Of a stretch of 64,000 bases of DNA, positions 24,183 to 31,860 are shown piece by piece. The notes under the pieces are model-generated. The model worked only from the letters and a program-made list of their open reading frames with translations. It made no database searches and was not told where the DNA came from. How positions within the stretch are numbered: the stretch's first letter is position 1; each line of letters opens with the position of its first letter. The position numbers were made by a program, and so were the translations under genes. Origin of the DNA: a virus; IMG/VR virus record IMGVR_UViG_3300005253_000051, positions 1 to 64,000 of that record; one strand, 5' to 3'.

Positions 24183-24425
24183 CTAGTCCTCCGGCAAAAG
24201 CTCGACTTGGCACTCCGGGAACTTTTTCGCTCGTGCGTCTTGATGGGCGCGTAGTTGCCGGGCTCTATTCAGTGCATCCTCCGCTCTAAATGCTGCTGTC
24301 GTAGCAGAGTCTTCAGCCTGGCACGCGCCGCAGATCTCGTTCCAGTTGGCTCCCTGAACGCGCACGCGCCGTTTGTACCCACAACGAGTACACGCCTTAG
24401 CTTCGATGGTCGTGGGGATTCCCAT
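24183..24425 (-). CDS. Small zinc-ribbon protein
   Basis: 80 residues. ACTRCGYKRR and ICGACQAED form a two-CxxC zinc ribbon; the C-terminal half is a charged Ala-rich helix (RAEDALNRARQLRAHQDARA). Function unknown; nucleic-acid binding is plausible. Confidence 0.55.
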   Translation of the reverse strand: MGIPTTIEAKACTRCGYKRRVRVQGANWNEICGACQAEDSATTAAFRAEDALNRARQLRAHQDARAKKFPECQVELLPED

Positions 24426-24427
24426 GG

Positions 24428-24616
24428 TTACTGCGGCACCACGGCCAAACCGATAGGTCTTTTCCAGATGAGCCTATGCGACGCTATAGAGGTAACAAGC
24501 TCCCACCCGTCGGCTCCCAACTTGTTCAGTTCGTCTTTTTGAGGGTACTCTTGTTGAGAATACCGCCAGGACGTTACCTTGTACTCCCAGCGCTTCGTTG
24601 AAATATCTGTATACAT
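24428..24616 (-). CDS. DUF4177-like small protein
   Basis: 62 residues from MYTDISTKRWEYKV. The motif WEYKV, then LNKLGADGWELV and IWKRP, matches the short DUF4177 domain found across bacteria and phages. Its biochemical role is not known. Confidence 0.6.
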   Translation of the reverse strand: MYTDISTKRWEYKVTSWRYSQQEYPQKDELNKLGADGWELVTSIASHRLIWKRPIGLAVVPQ

Positions 24617-24647
24617 GGCCGCTTGGACGCACCCCGCGCCGCCGTAT

Positions 24648-25148
24648 TCAAGCATTCACGATATCGTGAGCAGTTTTCGACAGCTCCAACACCGTCGTAC
24701 CCACCAGCTCGGCCGCTAGCTCGGTGGCGCCGCCGTACGCCGCGGCCAGCGCCGCACTTCTCAGCTCGGCATCGAGCCCCTTGTCGTGCGCCGCAAGACG
24801 CACGGCCCAGCGTACCGCGGCTTGGAATCGCTTCTCCTGTTGCTCACGGTACCGGCCGTAGACGTAGCCTTGCGCGAATTGCGCGGACTCTAAGTATTCT
24901 TGGGCCACGCGGGGATCGTCGCAGAAGATCGCGGACAAGATACGAGCCATGGCGAGATTGCTTCCCAGTCTCCCTGCGCGCTCGTCGATCGCGTCTCGAA
25001 TTTCGTCCAGATCAGCTTTTGCGAACTCGGCGCCCGCGGCGTAGTCGAGCACCGCGTTGATGCCGCGTTCAAGTACGAGATCAACGTGTGCGTCGTCGCG
25101 TACCAGCTCAGCAATGAGCCCCAGTTTCATTCTGAACAGGTCTTCCAT
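24648..25148 (-). CDS. Highly diverged relative of the Ala-rich family (member 12)
   Basis: 166 residues; AAGGAG precedes the ATG. The N-block is not recognisable, but the C-terminal half follows the family C-block pattern (AAVRWAVRLAAHDKGLDAEL; AALAAAYGGATELAAELV). It probably represents an old branch. The core is charged (ARILSAIFCDDPRVAQEYL) rather than Ala-rich. Confidence 0.5.
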   Translation of the reverse strand: MEDLFRMKLGLIAELVRDDAHVDLVLERGINAVLDYAAGAEFAKADLDEIRDAIDERAGRLGSNLAMARILSAIFCDDPRVAQEYLESAQFAQGYVYGRYREQQEKRFQAAVRWAVRLAAHDKGLDAELRSAALAAAYGGATELAAELVGTTVLELSKTAHDIVNA

Positions 25149-25171
25149 CGTGTTACACTCCTTGTGGATGC

Positions 25172-25195
25172 CACAGACCCCCGGCTGTGTTTTTT
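25172..25195 (+). terminator. Plus-strand terminator hairpin
   Basis: CACAG, eight bases, CTGTG, then six T on the plus strand. It lies between minus-strand genes, so it would stop opposing transcription. Confidence 0.5.
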
Positions 25196-25283
25196 AGATA
25201 GTTCCCGGGTGGCTTACTACACCTATGATCAAGTAGAACACCAAGCGTGGAGGGGCCACGATGCGGTACAAGATCTGATTTTG
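25196..25283 (+). ncRNA. Candidate small RNA between two plus-strand terminators
   Basis: No gene is visible on the minus strand here. The stretch is bracketed by two plus-strand terminators and contains TATGAT (25224-25229), a fair -10 box without a good -35. A short plus-strand transcript is possible. Evidence is positional only. Confidence 0.2.
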
Positions 25284-25321
25284 GCCGCCCTGCCGTCGCA
25301 TCCGGGTAGGGTGGCTTTTTT
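25284..25321 (+). terminator. Strong plus-strand terminator
   Basis: GCCGCCCTGCC pairs with GGGTAGGGTGGC (with G-U pairs) and is followed by six T. It ends just at the stop codon of the minus-strand gene at 25321. The loop holds GTCGCATC, the first eight bases of the CRISPR repeat as read on the plus strand, which may be coincidence. Confidence 0.55.
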
Positions 25322-25602
25322 CATGATTCGCTATCCTTGAGAATGGCGTCCACCCACGGAGGGGGCTGCTTTTCTGAGTCGGCCGTGGCTTCTTTCCCCC
25401 ACTCGAAGCCATCCTGGATCTCTTTATTCAAGAGCACCCACGCTGTATGAGCTGTGCAACAGAGCGACAAGAAAACCTCGCTCAGCACGTGCCCGCTCTT
25501 CATGAGTTTTTCTGCCGTGATATCGGCGCTCTCAGAAACGTTGGCGAGCAATCGCATCGCTCCTTCTAGATCATTTTCAAGATCGAACAGGTCTTCTTCC
25601 AT
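25321..25602 (-). CDS. Hypothetical acidic protein
   Basis: 93 residues. Acidic helical N-terminus (EEDLFDLENDLEGAMRLLA) and a middle helix with two Cys (LSLCCTAHTAWVLL). No family recognised. It is the last gene after the CRISPR locus in the minus-strand direction. Confidence 0.5.
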   Translation of the reverse strand: MEEDLFDLENDLEGAMRLLANVSESADITAEKLMKSGHVLSEVFLSLCCTAHTAWVLLNKEIQDGFEWGKEATADSEKQPPPWVDAILKDSES

Positions 25603-25603
25603 T

Positions 25604-25822
25604 TCACCCCGTATTCACGATTTTCTGTTTCAGCGTCGAGAACCCAATCCCGAGCTTCTTGGCTGCGCGGTCGCGGTTTCCGTCGCTCTTGGCGAGCACA
25701 AAGTTGGTGTAGAATTTCTCGAACGCATGGCGGGCTCGACGCAGATGCCACGGTCGCTTTATCGAGATCAGGGTATTGATCAGCGTGTCCACTTGGGTTT
25801 TGAGCTGTTTTTCTGGTGTCAT
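25604..25822 (-). CDS. Fis-type helix-turn-helix protein
   Basis: 72 residues. The C-terminal segment FVLAKSDGNRDRAAKKLGIG with STLKQKI is the Fis/NtrC-type HTH_8 pattern (helix, GN-R-AA-LGI, recognition helix). The N-terminus (LKTQVDTLINTLISIKRPW) probably dimerises. It follows the CRISPR array on the same strand by 50 bases and could regulate the locus or organise DNA. Confidence 0.7.
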   Translation of the reverse strand: MTPEKQLKTQVDTLINTLISIKRPWHLRRARHAFEKFYTNFVLAKSDGNRDRAAKKLGIGFSTLKQKIVNTG

Positions 25823-25872
25823 TTTTTGAGACTTACCACAAAAAGGCTAGAAATTCAACTGTGCCACTCGCG

Positions 25873-27340
25873 GTCGCATCTTGAAAGGCGATGCGCTGCC
25901 ATTGCTAGTTCGTCGAGAACTGCGACGAGCCCGTCGCATCTTGAAAGGCGATGCGCTGCCATTGCTACGTCGCGTGCCACGCGCCAGGAGACGAGTTGGT
26001 GTGCCGTCGCATCTTGAAAGGCGATGCGCTGCCATTGCTACCTTCCTCTCGGCCGCGGGGTCGCATCTTGAAAGGCGATGCGCTGCCATTGCTACAGCAC
26101 GACCAACGTCGTTGGTTACGGCACCGACGTGTCGCATCTTGAAAGGCGATGCACTGCCATTGCTACCGCGAGCCATCGGTAAACAGTCGCTCGGCTCACT
26201 CCGTCGCATCTTGAAAGGCGATGCGCTGCCATTGCTACGTGGCCGACGCGGCGAAGATCCTGGGCGTATCCACGTCGCATCTTGAAAGGCGATGCGCTGC
26301 CATTGCTACCTCCTCGATGTAGTCGCATTCGACGACCGAGCACGAAAGGTCGCATCTTGAAAGGCGATGCGCTGCCATTGCTACTAGACGGACCGTCTTC
26401 GAGTACCCGTGATCCAGTCCGTCGCACCTTGAAAGGCGATGCGCTGCCATTGCTACCCGCGCTGGGATCAATTCCGTGAGGAGATCAGACTCGACGTCGC
26501 ATCTTGAAAGGCGATGCGCTGCCATTGCTACAAACCAGCGGCGGCGTTCGCGTTCGCTCCCTCCCCCAGTCGCATCTTGTAAGGCGATGCGCTGCCATTG
26601 CTACGCACCAACAGCGCGACGACTGCGCAGAATGACTGGGAGTCGCATCTTGTAAGGCGATGCGCTGCCATTGCTACAGCATATCCATGGAGGAGCACCC
26701 CGAGCTATCAGCCAAGGTCGCATCTTAAAAGGCGATGCGCTGCCATTGCTACGGATGCGGTGCGTACGGCGATTGCGTGAGACAAAGTGAGTCGCATCTT
26801 AAAAGGCGATGCGCTGCCATTGCTACCGAGCTGGGCGACGGCGAACAGAAAACAATTCTGGTCGTCGCATCTTAAAAGGCGATGCGCTGCCATTGCTACA
26901 TGCGGCGCACGCCGGTGAGAACAATGCTTCCGCGACGTCGCATCTTAAAAGGCGATGCGCTGCCATTGCTACAGGCAACCTGGCCCCTAGTGGAGTGGAC
27001 AATTCGACTGGTCGCATCTTAAAAGGCGATGCGCTGCCATTGCTACACGATGACATTTTTGCGTGCCCATTCATCTGGTGCGACGTCGCATCTTAAAAGG
27101 CGATGCGCTGCCATTGCTACGGATCGGTGCTCTAGCAATCAGCCCACGCTCTTTCGCGTCGCATCTTAAAAGGCGATGCGCTGCCATTGCTACCGTGAAG
27201 CCTACTGGCGACAGAGCTATCCGGGCACCGTGTCGCATCTTAAAAGGCGATGCGCTGCCATTGCTACAGCCCTACGTAAACGTGTCGATCTGCGTTGATC
27301 TCGCGTCGCATCTTGAAAGGCGATGCGCTGCCATTGCTAC
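25873..27340 (-). CRISPR. CRISPR array, 21 repeats of 36 bp and 20 spacers
   Basis: Repeats start at 25873, 25933, 26006, 26060, 26131, 26203, 26274, 26349, 26421, 26496, 26569, 26642, 26717, 26791, 26864, 26937, 27011, 27085, 27158, 27232 and 27305. Read on the minus strand, as the effector is, each begins GTAGCAATGGCAGC and ends AAGATGCGAC, with a 6-bp stem (CGCATC/GATGCG, 9-base loop) at the 3' end as in type V crRNA handles. Spacers are 35-39 bases except the third and first from the far end (18 and 24). Loop variants: TTTCAA in the far block (25873-26531) and the effector-proximal repeat, TTACAA in two repeats (26569, 26642), TTTTAA in eight (26717-27232). The last repeat (25873) has a changed first base, as in leader-distal ends. 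No leader separates the array from the effector gene. Confidence 0.97.
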
Positions 27341-28872
27341 GGCGCCTCTGGATCTTTGTGTTTTTTCGCAAACCTAGGCGTGCTTTTTCGAGTGGTTGGG
27401 TTACGGACGTTTCCGATCGCATACATATTCATCATGTTTTGCGTGCTTACGCGGTCACGATCTTCTACGACACCACAGCCCCCACACGTCACCACGCGCT
27501 CGGGCCCGTAGCTGTTGACGAAGCTGCAAGCCGGGCAATGGTTGGTCGTATCGACCGCACAGACGACGGAAACACCCGTGATGCGGCCAAACACGCGCGT
27601 GATCTCTTCAATCACCTCGCCGGGCGCGGCATGATGACCCTGGCGTCGAGCCGGCTTCGGAAGGCTCGTTTTGTTTTCCTTCATCTTCTTGTGGCAGGAA
27701 TCCTTGATGACCGCATGCGCGTAGCGTCGGCGTAGATCACGCAGCCAGACGCGCACGTCGTTGCGCCGCCGGGTGACCGACCGGTTACGACACCCTGCTT
27801 CGTACTGCCACAAGTGCCGCTCCTTCTTGATCCACTTGGTGTGCTCTCCTGGTTTTGCGACACGTCGAACGCTCAGTGTCGATTTCAGTCGTGCGAAAAG
27901 TTTTTTGTTCGAGAATCCGCAAACGGCCAAAATGACGCTCCAAAAACGCTCTTGTTTTTGTAACTCCACAAGGTTCTGATCACGCGCTGATCGTATCCGA
28001 TCAGCTTGATCAGCATGCTTCATCCATTTAGGAGGGAGCACCAACTCGTACTCGGCACCGTCGTCACCACGCGCGTAAGCGATGCGCATGCCGTCGTCGG
28101 TCTTACGCCAACCGACATCGATAGCGACAGCGCCTCGCTCGGCGTTGTCTTTGCGCTCGGGGATATCGCGGCGCGTGAACTGCACAGACCAGATGACACG
28201 ATCTGCGACGTACTTGCGGGCGATCTTGACCCACGTGGCCGTACCTTGAAGGGGACGATGCATCTCGAAAGGTAGTGGCTCGGCCCACACAGGCGCTTGG
28301 CCTTTGGATCCCACACGAAGACGGAGCGTGTAGCGCTGTTGCTTTTTCTTACGAGGATCCGGCGCCGACTTGATCAAGAACATCCGGTCTGGATCCTTGT
28401 CGCGCTGGATTTGGACCGCACACATATCACCCTGGCGCCAGCTGCGGAATTTCACCAGCGAGAAAGATTCAGTCTCTTTCCAAGCCGCCGAAAAGTCTTG
28501 TTCGATCACAAGATAGGTGCCCCAGTATAGGCCACCTTCGGCCGCTTTCTTGCGGAACGGCTTCACGTCAAGAGGAGGCTCAGAACGGTACTGCTTGCGC
28601 AGTGCCTTGTAATGAGCGCGGCAAACCGGACAGAATTTCTTGCACTCGTGCTTTCGTGGTTTGCGTTTCTTGCTTTCCGCTTTATCACAGGTCGAACAAG
28701 ATTTTTTGCACACGTGTGTTGCCGGTGAAGGGGGACGATCCCCGCCCCACATAGTCGTGCGCCTCTCGTTCTCCGCTTCGACGAGACTGTTGTAGTAGAC
28801 ACGGCCCAGGTTCATTTGGGCACACAAGGTGTCCCCACCGGGGAGTGCTCCGTACTTGTAGACTTTGGTCAT
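27337..28872 (-). CDS. Compact type V (Cas12/TnpB-like) CRISPR effector
   Basis: 511 residues, in the size range of compact Cas12 proteins. RuvC-I: AVAIDVGWRK (Asp252). The RuvC-II position (YAHAVIKDS) has Lys390 where TnpB/Cas12 have the catalytic Glu. Zinc ribbon: CPAC (446, 449) and CGGC (463, 466). RuvC-III: EDRDRVSTQNM (Asp471/473). An extra Cys cluster lies at residues 55-84 (C55, C59, C62, C77, C81, C84). The N-terminus (MNLGRVYYNSLVEAENERR) and DVGWR look closest to the V-U1/Cas12m branch, by eye. Its TAG stop lies inside the first repeat, so effector and crRNA are probably co-transcribed. No cas1, cas2 or cas4 adjoins it. DNA binding without cleavage is inferred. Confidence 0.88.
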   Translation of the reverse strand: MTKVYKYGALPGGDTLCAQMNLGRVYYNSLVEAENERRTTMWGGDRPPSPATHVCKKSCSTCDKAESKKRKPRKHECKKFCPVCRAHYKALRKQYRSEPPLDVKPFRKKAAEGGLYWGTYLVIEQDFSAAWKETESFSLVKFRSWRQGDMCAVQIQRDKDPDRMFLIKSAPDPRKKKQQRYTLRLRVGSKGQAPVWAEPLPFEMHRPLQGTATWVKIARKYVADRVIWSVQFTRRDIPERKDNAERGAVAIDVGWRKTDDGMRIAYARGDDGAEYELVLPPKWMKHADQADRIRSARDQNLVELQKQERFWSVILAVCGFSNKKLFARLKSTLSVRRVAKPGEHTKWIKKERHLWQYEAGCRNRSVTRRRNDVRVWLRDLRRRYAHAVIKDSCHKKMKENKTSLPKPARRQGHHAAPGEVIEEITRVFGRITGVSVVCAVDTTNHCPACSFVNSYGPERVVTCGGCGVVEDRDRVSTQNMMNMYAIGNVRNPTTRKSTPRFAKKHKDPEAP

Positions 28873-28899
28873 GGTTTCTAAGACGTCTAGGCCGTCGAA

Positions 28900-29118
28900 T
28901 TATTCATCTGAACTGATCTCCTTCCATCGAACAACGACTTCCTCGTCGCCGTCAATTTCCAGGTCCATACCCGACCAATCCCCGCCTCCGGGTACACGCA
29001 CAAAGATCTCCACGCTAGCCGGTAGATCGGTAGCGTAGTGGTCCTTGATGAATTTGATCAGGTCGGCGCGGCCGATTCGAACCGTGTACGTTGATTCTGT
29101 TGTCTTTGTTTTTTCCAT
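28900..29118 (-). CDS. Small acidic hypothetical protein
   Basis: 72 residues. Beta-type with acidic loops (YTVRIGRADLIKFI; LEIDGDEEVVVRWKEI). No family recognised. It is the gene immediately upstream of the CRISPR effector on the same strand, 27 bases away. The acidic character would also suit a nucleic-acid mimic, but nothing specific supports that. Confidence 0.5.
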   Translation of the reverse strand: MEKTKTTESTYTVRIGRADLIKFIKDHYATDLPASVEIFVRVPGGGDWSGMDLEIDGDEEVVVRWKEISSDE

Positions 29119-29122
29119 GGGC

Positions 29123-29329
29123 TTACTCGATCAACCATCCTGCTCGCGCCGGGCACCCATCGCCAACGATGATTTCCCAGCCGTATGTAGGCTCGGGCCG
29201 CACCTCGATAACCTCGGTGCGGTAGTAGCGTTCGCCGGAAAAAAGCAGCCCTCGCACATTCGTGGGCTCTTCTTTGACCACTAGCGCCGTTTGGCCGTCG
29301 GCGGGTGAGTAGGTGGACACGATCATCAT
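29123..29329 (-). CDS. Small beta-rich hypothetical protein
   Basis: 68 residues (ALVVKEEPTNVRGLLF; YYRTEVIEVRPEPTYGWEII). An SH3-like small beta barrel is plausible. No family recognised. Confidence 0.5.
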   Translation of the reverse strand: MMIVSTYSPADGQTALVVKEEPTNVRGLLFSGERYYRTEVIEVRPEPTYGWEIIVGDGCPARAGWLIE

Positions 29330-29357
29330 TTCGTACGTCCCCAGCGGAAAATGGTTT

Positions 29358-29630
29358 TCATTTTCGTTGTCTCCTCCAGTAGCGCGTGGCGTGATTGCCG
29401 ATGCGCTCCCAGCATTCTTGTGATGGCCCGCGGATGTCTTTGCCGTCGGGTTTCGTCGATGCGATCGCGATCAAGACATCGAGCAACACGCACTCTTCGA
29501 GCATGGTCACCGGCTCGACCCCGAGGCTTCCACAGCGCTGTGACACGTGCTTGATCTGGTTCTCAGGTCCTTGTCGCAGCACGACCGCGAGCGCGACGCC
29601 GACAGCCTTTTCAAGCTCGTGATCGATCAC
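29358..29630 (-). CDS. Hypothetical protein
   Basis: 90 residues. Helical (ELEKAVGVALAVVLRQG; VTMLEECVLLDVLIAIAS) with a C-terminal CWERIGNHATRYWRRQ. No family recognised. Overlaps the next gene upstream by ATGA. Confidence 0.5.
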   Translation of the reverse strand: MIDHELEKAVGVALAVVLRQGPENQIKHVSQRCGSLGVEPVTMLEECVLLDVLIAIASTKPDGKDIRGPSQECWERIGNHATRYWRRQRK

Positions 29631-29848
29631 CTTTCGACTCTGTGACGAATATACGCAACCGCATCGAAAGCGATCGTGTATAAGAACTGCACGGGCGAAG
29701 TCGTGAACACGACTTTAATGGTCACCATGTCGGGATACACCTCGATTACTTCTCCTGTAATGACGGGTCCACCAACTAACCCGACGTCGAGTTGCTGTCC
29801 GATCTTGGTTGCGAATACGCGCCTAAACACGATTTTCTTGTTGCTCAC
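29627..29848 (-). CDS. Small beta-barrel-like protein
   Basis: 73 residues. LDVGLVGGPVITGEVIEVYP and VTIKVVFTTSPVQFLYTI suggest an Sm/KOW-like small beta barrel. No assigned function. Overlaps both neighbours. Confidence 0.5.
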   Translation of the reverse strand: MSNKKIVFRRVFATKIGQQLDVGLVGGPVITGEVIEVYPDMVTIKVVFTTSPVQFLYTIAFDAVAYIRHRVER

Positions 29849-30135
29849 TCGTCTACCTCCGTGAACTCGAAATCTAACTCAAACACGATGGACCCGAAGT
29901 CCTCAGTGAAGTCCTCTTTCGCTTTCTGGATCTGTCGTGGCCCGAGGCTGGCGCCCTCGCCTTCGGCGCTCCAGCCCGTGTCGGTCACGGCGACCGTTCG
30001 AAACTCGCCGTTTTCGTCCTTGGGCCACAGCGCCGCGAACATCAGTTCGCCGTTGGCGTCGCGCGGCCAGCTCTTCGGGAACACCGGCTTGGCATAGAGG
30101 CGTTTCTTCTTCGTTGGTTTGGCTTTTCCGCCCAC
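29845..30135 (-). CDS. Hypothetical protein, acidic C-terminus
   Basis: 96 residues. Basic start (GGKAKPTKKKRLYAKPVFPKSW) and acidic end (TEDFGSIVFELDFEFTEVDE), a strong charge split. It overlaps the following entry in another frame for 233 bases. This frame is favoured for the shared stretch because of its normal composition. Confidence 0.5.
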   Translation of the reverse strand: MGGKAKPTKKKRLYAKPVFPKSWPRDANGELMFAALWPKDENGEFRTVAVTDTGWSAEGEGASLGPRQIQKAKEDFTEDFGSIVFELDFEFTEVDE

Positions 30136-30286
30136 GGCTCGTCTCCTTCAGGATGCGGCGCATGCGTGGCAAGATGGCCTCGACGCCGTTCTCGATCTCT
30201 TCTGCGGTCCATTTGACGGGTAGATCGTTGATGACGTCCTGTGCGATTTTCCGCGCGGTGCGCGGCGGCCGTGCTTTCATTCCCAT
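29903..30286 (-). CDS. Overlapping hypothetical protein
   Basis: 127 residues as an open frame. The first 50-60 residues (ARKIAQDVINDLPVKWTAEE; NGVEAILPRMRRIL) look natural; the rest (Arg-rich, low complexity) reads like the shadow of the other frame. Either a long overlap or a frame-shifted gene. Boundaries are uncertain. Confidence 0.4.
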   Translation of the reverse strand: MGMKARPPRTARKIAQDVINDLPVKWTAEEIENGVEAILPRMRRILKETSRGRKSQTNEEETPLCQAGVPEELAARRQRRTDVRGAVAQGRKRRVSNGRRDRHGLERRRRGRQPRATTDPESERGLH

Positions 30287-30338
30287 GATCAGCTCCCTAG
30301 TAATTTGGGCATCGAGCCCGAGTTGATGGCATATCGGG

Positions 30339-30596
30339 TCACGTCACTTCCCTCCACGCCAAAATGCGGTGTTTGCCGTGTGGAGTAAATCGGTGCCGAC
30401 AATGAACGACGATTCCCCGGCATTGAGCGCTACGAATTTGATTCTCGACTTTTTTCAAGCGCTTGCGCAGCTTGCGCACGATTTTGGAATCGATGATGCG
30501 GTTCCAGCCCTTGCTTTCGTCGGCGAGCATCGCGGGCGTGATGAATAGCCACTCTCGAACAGTAATTTTTCGACCATCAGGCATCGTAATGCTCAT
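30339..30596 (-). CDS. Small basic protein
   Basis: 85 residues. KITVREWLFITPAMLADESK followed by a basic helix (KIVRKLRKRLKKVENQIRSA) and a short Cys/His segment (CRGIVVHCRHRF). Nucleic-acid binding is plausible. No family recognised. Confidence 0.5.
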   Translation of the reverse strand: MSITMPDGRKITVREWLFITPAMLADESKGWNRIIDSKIVRKLRKRLKKVENQIRSAQCRGIVVHCRHRFTPHGKHRILAWREVT

Positions 30597-30606
30597 TTTC
30601 TAGCTC

Positions 30607-31125
30607 CTAAGCTGCGTTTTCTACCAGGTAAGCGGCCATCTTGTAATCCCCCACGGCCGCGGCGGCGAGCGCCGCCTTGCGCACCATGTTCCCGAGGCGC
30701 CGGTCCAGGGTGCGCTCCATGTCCTTGACCACCCAGCGGCCGACGATGACGTCGCGCTCGGAGTTGTCGAGACCAATGTTCTCCCAATACGCGTGTACCT
30801 TGTCGAAATTCACATAGCGCTGGAGGTTATAGGGAATCACAATGCGTGCTGAATGCACCGCCATCGTAGGAACAACATTCGCAGCGGAACGAAATGCGTG
30901 GCGCATACGCGGATGAACATGTTCAATGTCATCTAAATTATTGATCGCTAGGCTCATTTCCAGCGGATCGATCCACTGCTTGGACTCCCACAACTCTACG
31001 AATCGGATCACGCTCACGATCTTGCTCTTGTGCTTTCCTCGATACTGCGGCAATGCTGCGCGAACGAGCGCCGCCGCGCAGCCCGCCATCGACCGCGGAC
31101 ACTTCCAGTCGTAGTTAATAGTCAT
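30607..31125 (-). CDS. Diverged member 13 of the Ala-rich family
   Basis: 172 residues from MTINYDWKCPRSMAG (a coupled GTG at 31191 is possible). N-block relatives: ALVRAALPQYRGKHKSK and RFVELWESKQWI. The core is ordinary helix without Ala repeats. C-block: DVIVGRWVVKDMERTLDRR, AALAAAAVGDYKMAAYLVE. It supports the idea that the scaffold exists without the repeat core. Confidence 0.6.
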   Translation of the reverse strand: MTINYDWKCPRSMAGCAAALVRAALPQYRGKHKSKIVSVIRFVELWESKQWIDPLEMSLAINNLDDIEHVHPRMRHAFRSAANVVPTMAVHSARIVIPYNLQRYVNFDKVHAYWENIGLDNSERDVIVGRWVVKDMERTLDRRLGNMVRKAALAAAAVGDYKMAAYLVENAA

Positions 31126-31187
31126 CTTCTTCTTCAGGGCAAAGTTGATCCCCCACCCGTACACCATCATTTTCCATTTGACCTGGC

Positions 31188-31373
31188 TCACAATCGCCTC
31201 AGCTTGAGCAAGCCGGCGCCCGACTTGGTGATGAATCCGTGGCCGGGGTTGTGCAAGACGATCTCTCCGTCGCTGTCGATCCGGTACACGATCCAGTCGC
31301 CGTGATGCTCAGACCGGTACTTGTCCCCGAGGCGTGGGCGTCGGGTGAGCACTTGTGCTAGCCAACTATCCAC
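31188..31373 (-). CDS. Small beta-rich protein
   Basis: 61 residues from a GTG overlapping the upstream TAG. LGDKYRSEHHGDWIVYRIDS and GFITKSGAGLLKL suggest a small beta barrel, of the type seen in phage hypothetical proteins. No family recognised. Confidence 0.5.
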   Translation of the reverse strand: MDSWLAQVLTRRPRLGDKYRSEHHGDWIVYRIDSDGEIVLHNPGHGFITKSGAGLLKLRRL

Positions 31374-31599
31374 GAGCGCGATCCAGGTAATCGGTGTAGC
31401 GCTGAAACGCCCGCCAGACCGCATCGCGGTATTTGGTATCGCAGGCATTGCCGACGATTCGTCCGGCGTTGCGCGCGGCGCTCACGCTGTCGTACTCCTG
31501 GGAGTACACGGTCGCCCACCAAAGATCTTGCTCTCGGTTGTAGTACATCGACAGGCGAAGTTTCTTTTCGGCGATCTCTACCATCAATCGTGGGTCCAT
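31366..31599 (-). CDS. Hypothetical protein
   Basis: 77 residues. Beta N-terminus (EKKLRLSMYYNREQDLWWAT) and helical C-terminus (AVWRAFQRYTDYLDRARG). No family recognised. Abuts the gene starting at 31860. Confidence 0.5.
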   Translation of the reverse strand: MDPRLMVEIAEKKLRLSMYYNREQDLWWATVYSQEYDSVSAARNAGRIVGNACDTKYRDAVWRAFQRYTDYLDRARG

Positions 31600-31860
31600 T
31601 TACTCGTTCCTCTGAGCATAAAAGCTCAGTAGTTCATCCTTCACCAATTGGTAGCGAAGCTCATCCACTCCTCTCATAATAAACTTGATAAAATCGAGAA
31701 GACCCCGCAGATCTTGCTTACCATTCGCATTTATATAGGTCTGAAAAGCACTATTAGGATTCCAGTGCTTCAAGAACAAATCAGCAATCATCGCTTCTCG
31801 GGTCGGTACGTCTCCGGGTATGAACTGCTGAATCTGCCGCAGATGTTCTATTTCATACAT
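31600..31860 (-). CDS. Hypothetical helical protein
   Basis: 86 residues from MYEIEHLRQIQQF after a GGAGCGGGA ribosome site. All-helical (REAMIADLFLKHW; LRGLLDFIKFIMRGVDELRY). No family recognised. Confidence 0.5.
   Translation of the reverse strand: MYEIEHLRQIQQFIPGDVPTREAMIADLFLKHWNPNSAFQTYINANGKQDLRGLLDFIKFIMRGVDELRYQLVKDELLSFYAQRNE

Noticed and set aside
25196-25321. tracrRNA for the CRISPR system
   Set aside because: Only eight bases match the repeat, and the repeat forms its own 3' hairpin, so a tracrRNA is not required; kept as a low-confidence small-RNA candidate only.
25881-27377. Many open frames with repeated peptides such as RILKGDALPLL across the array
   Set aside because: They are translations of the CRISPR repeat and spacers, not genes.
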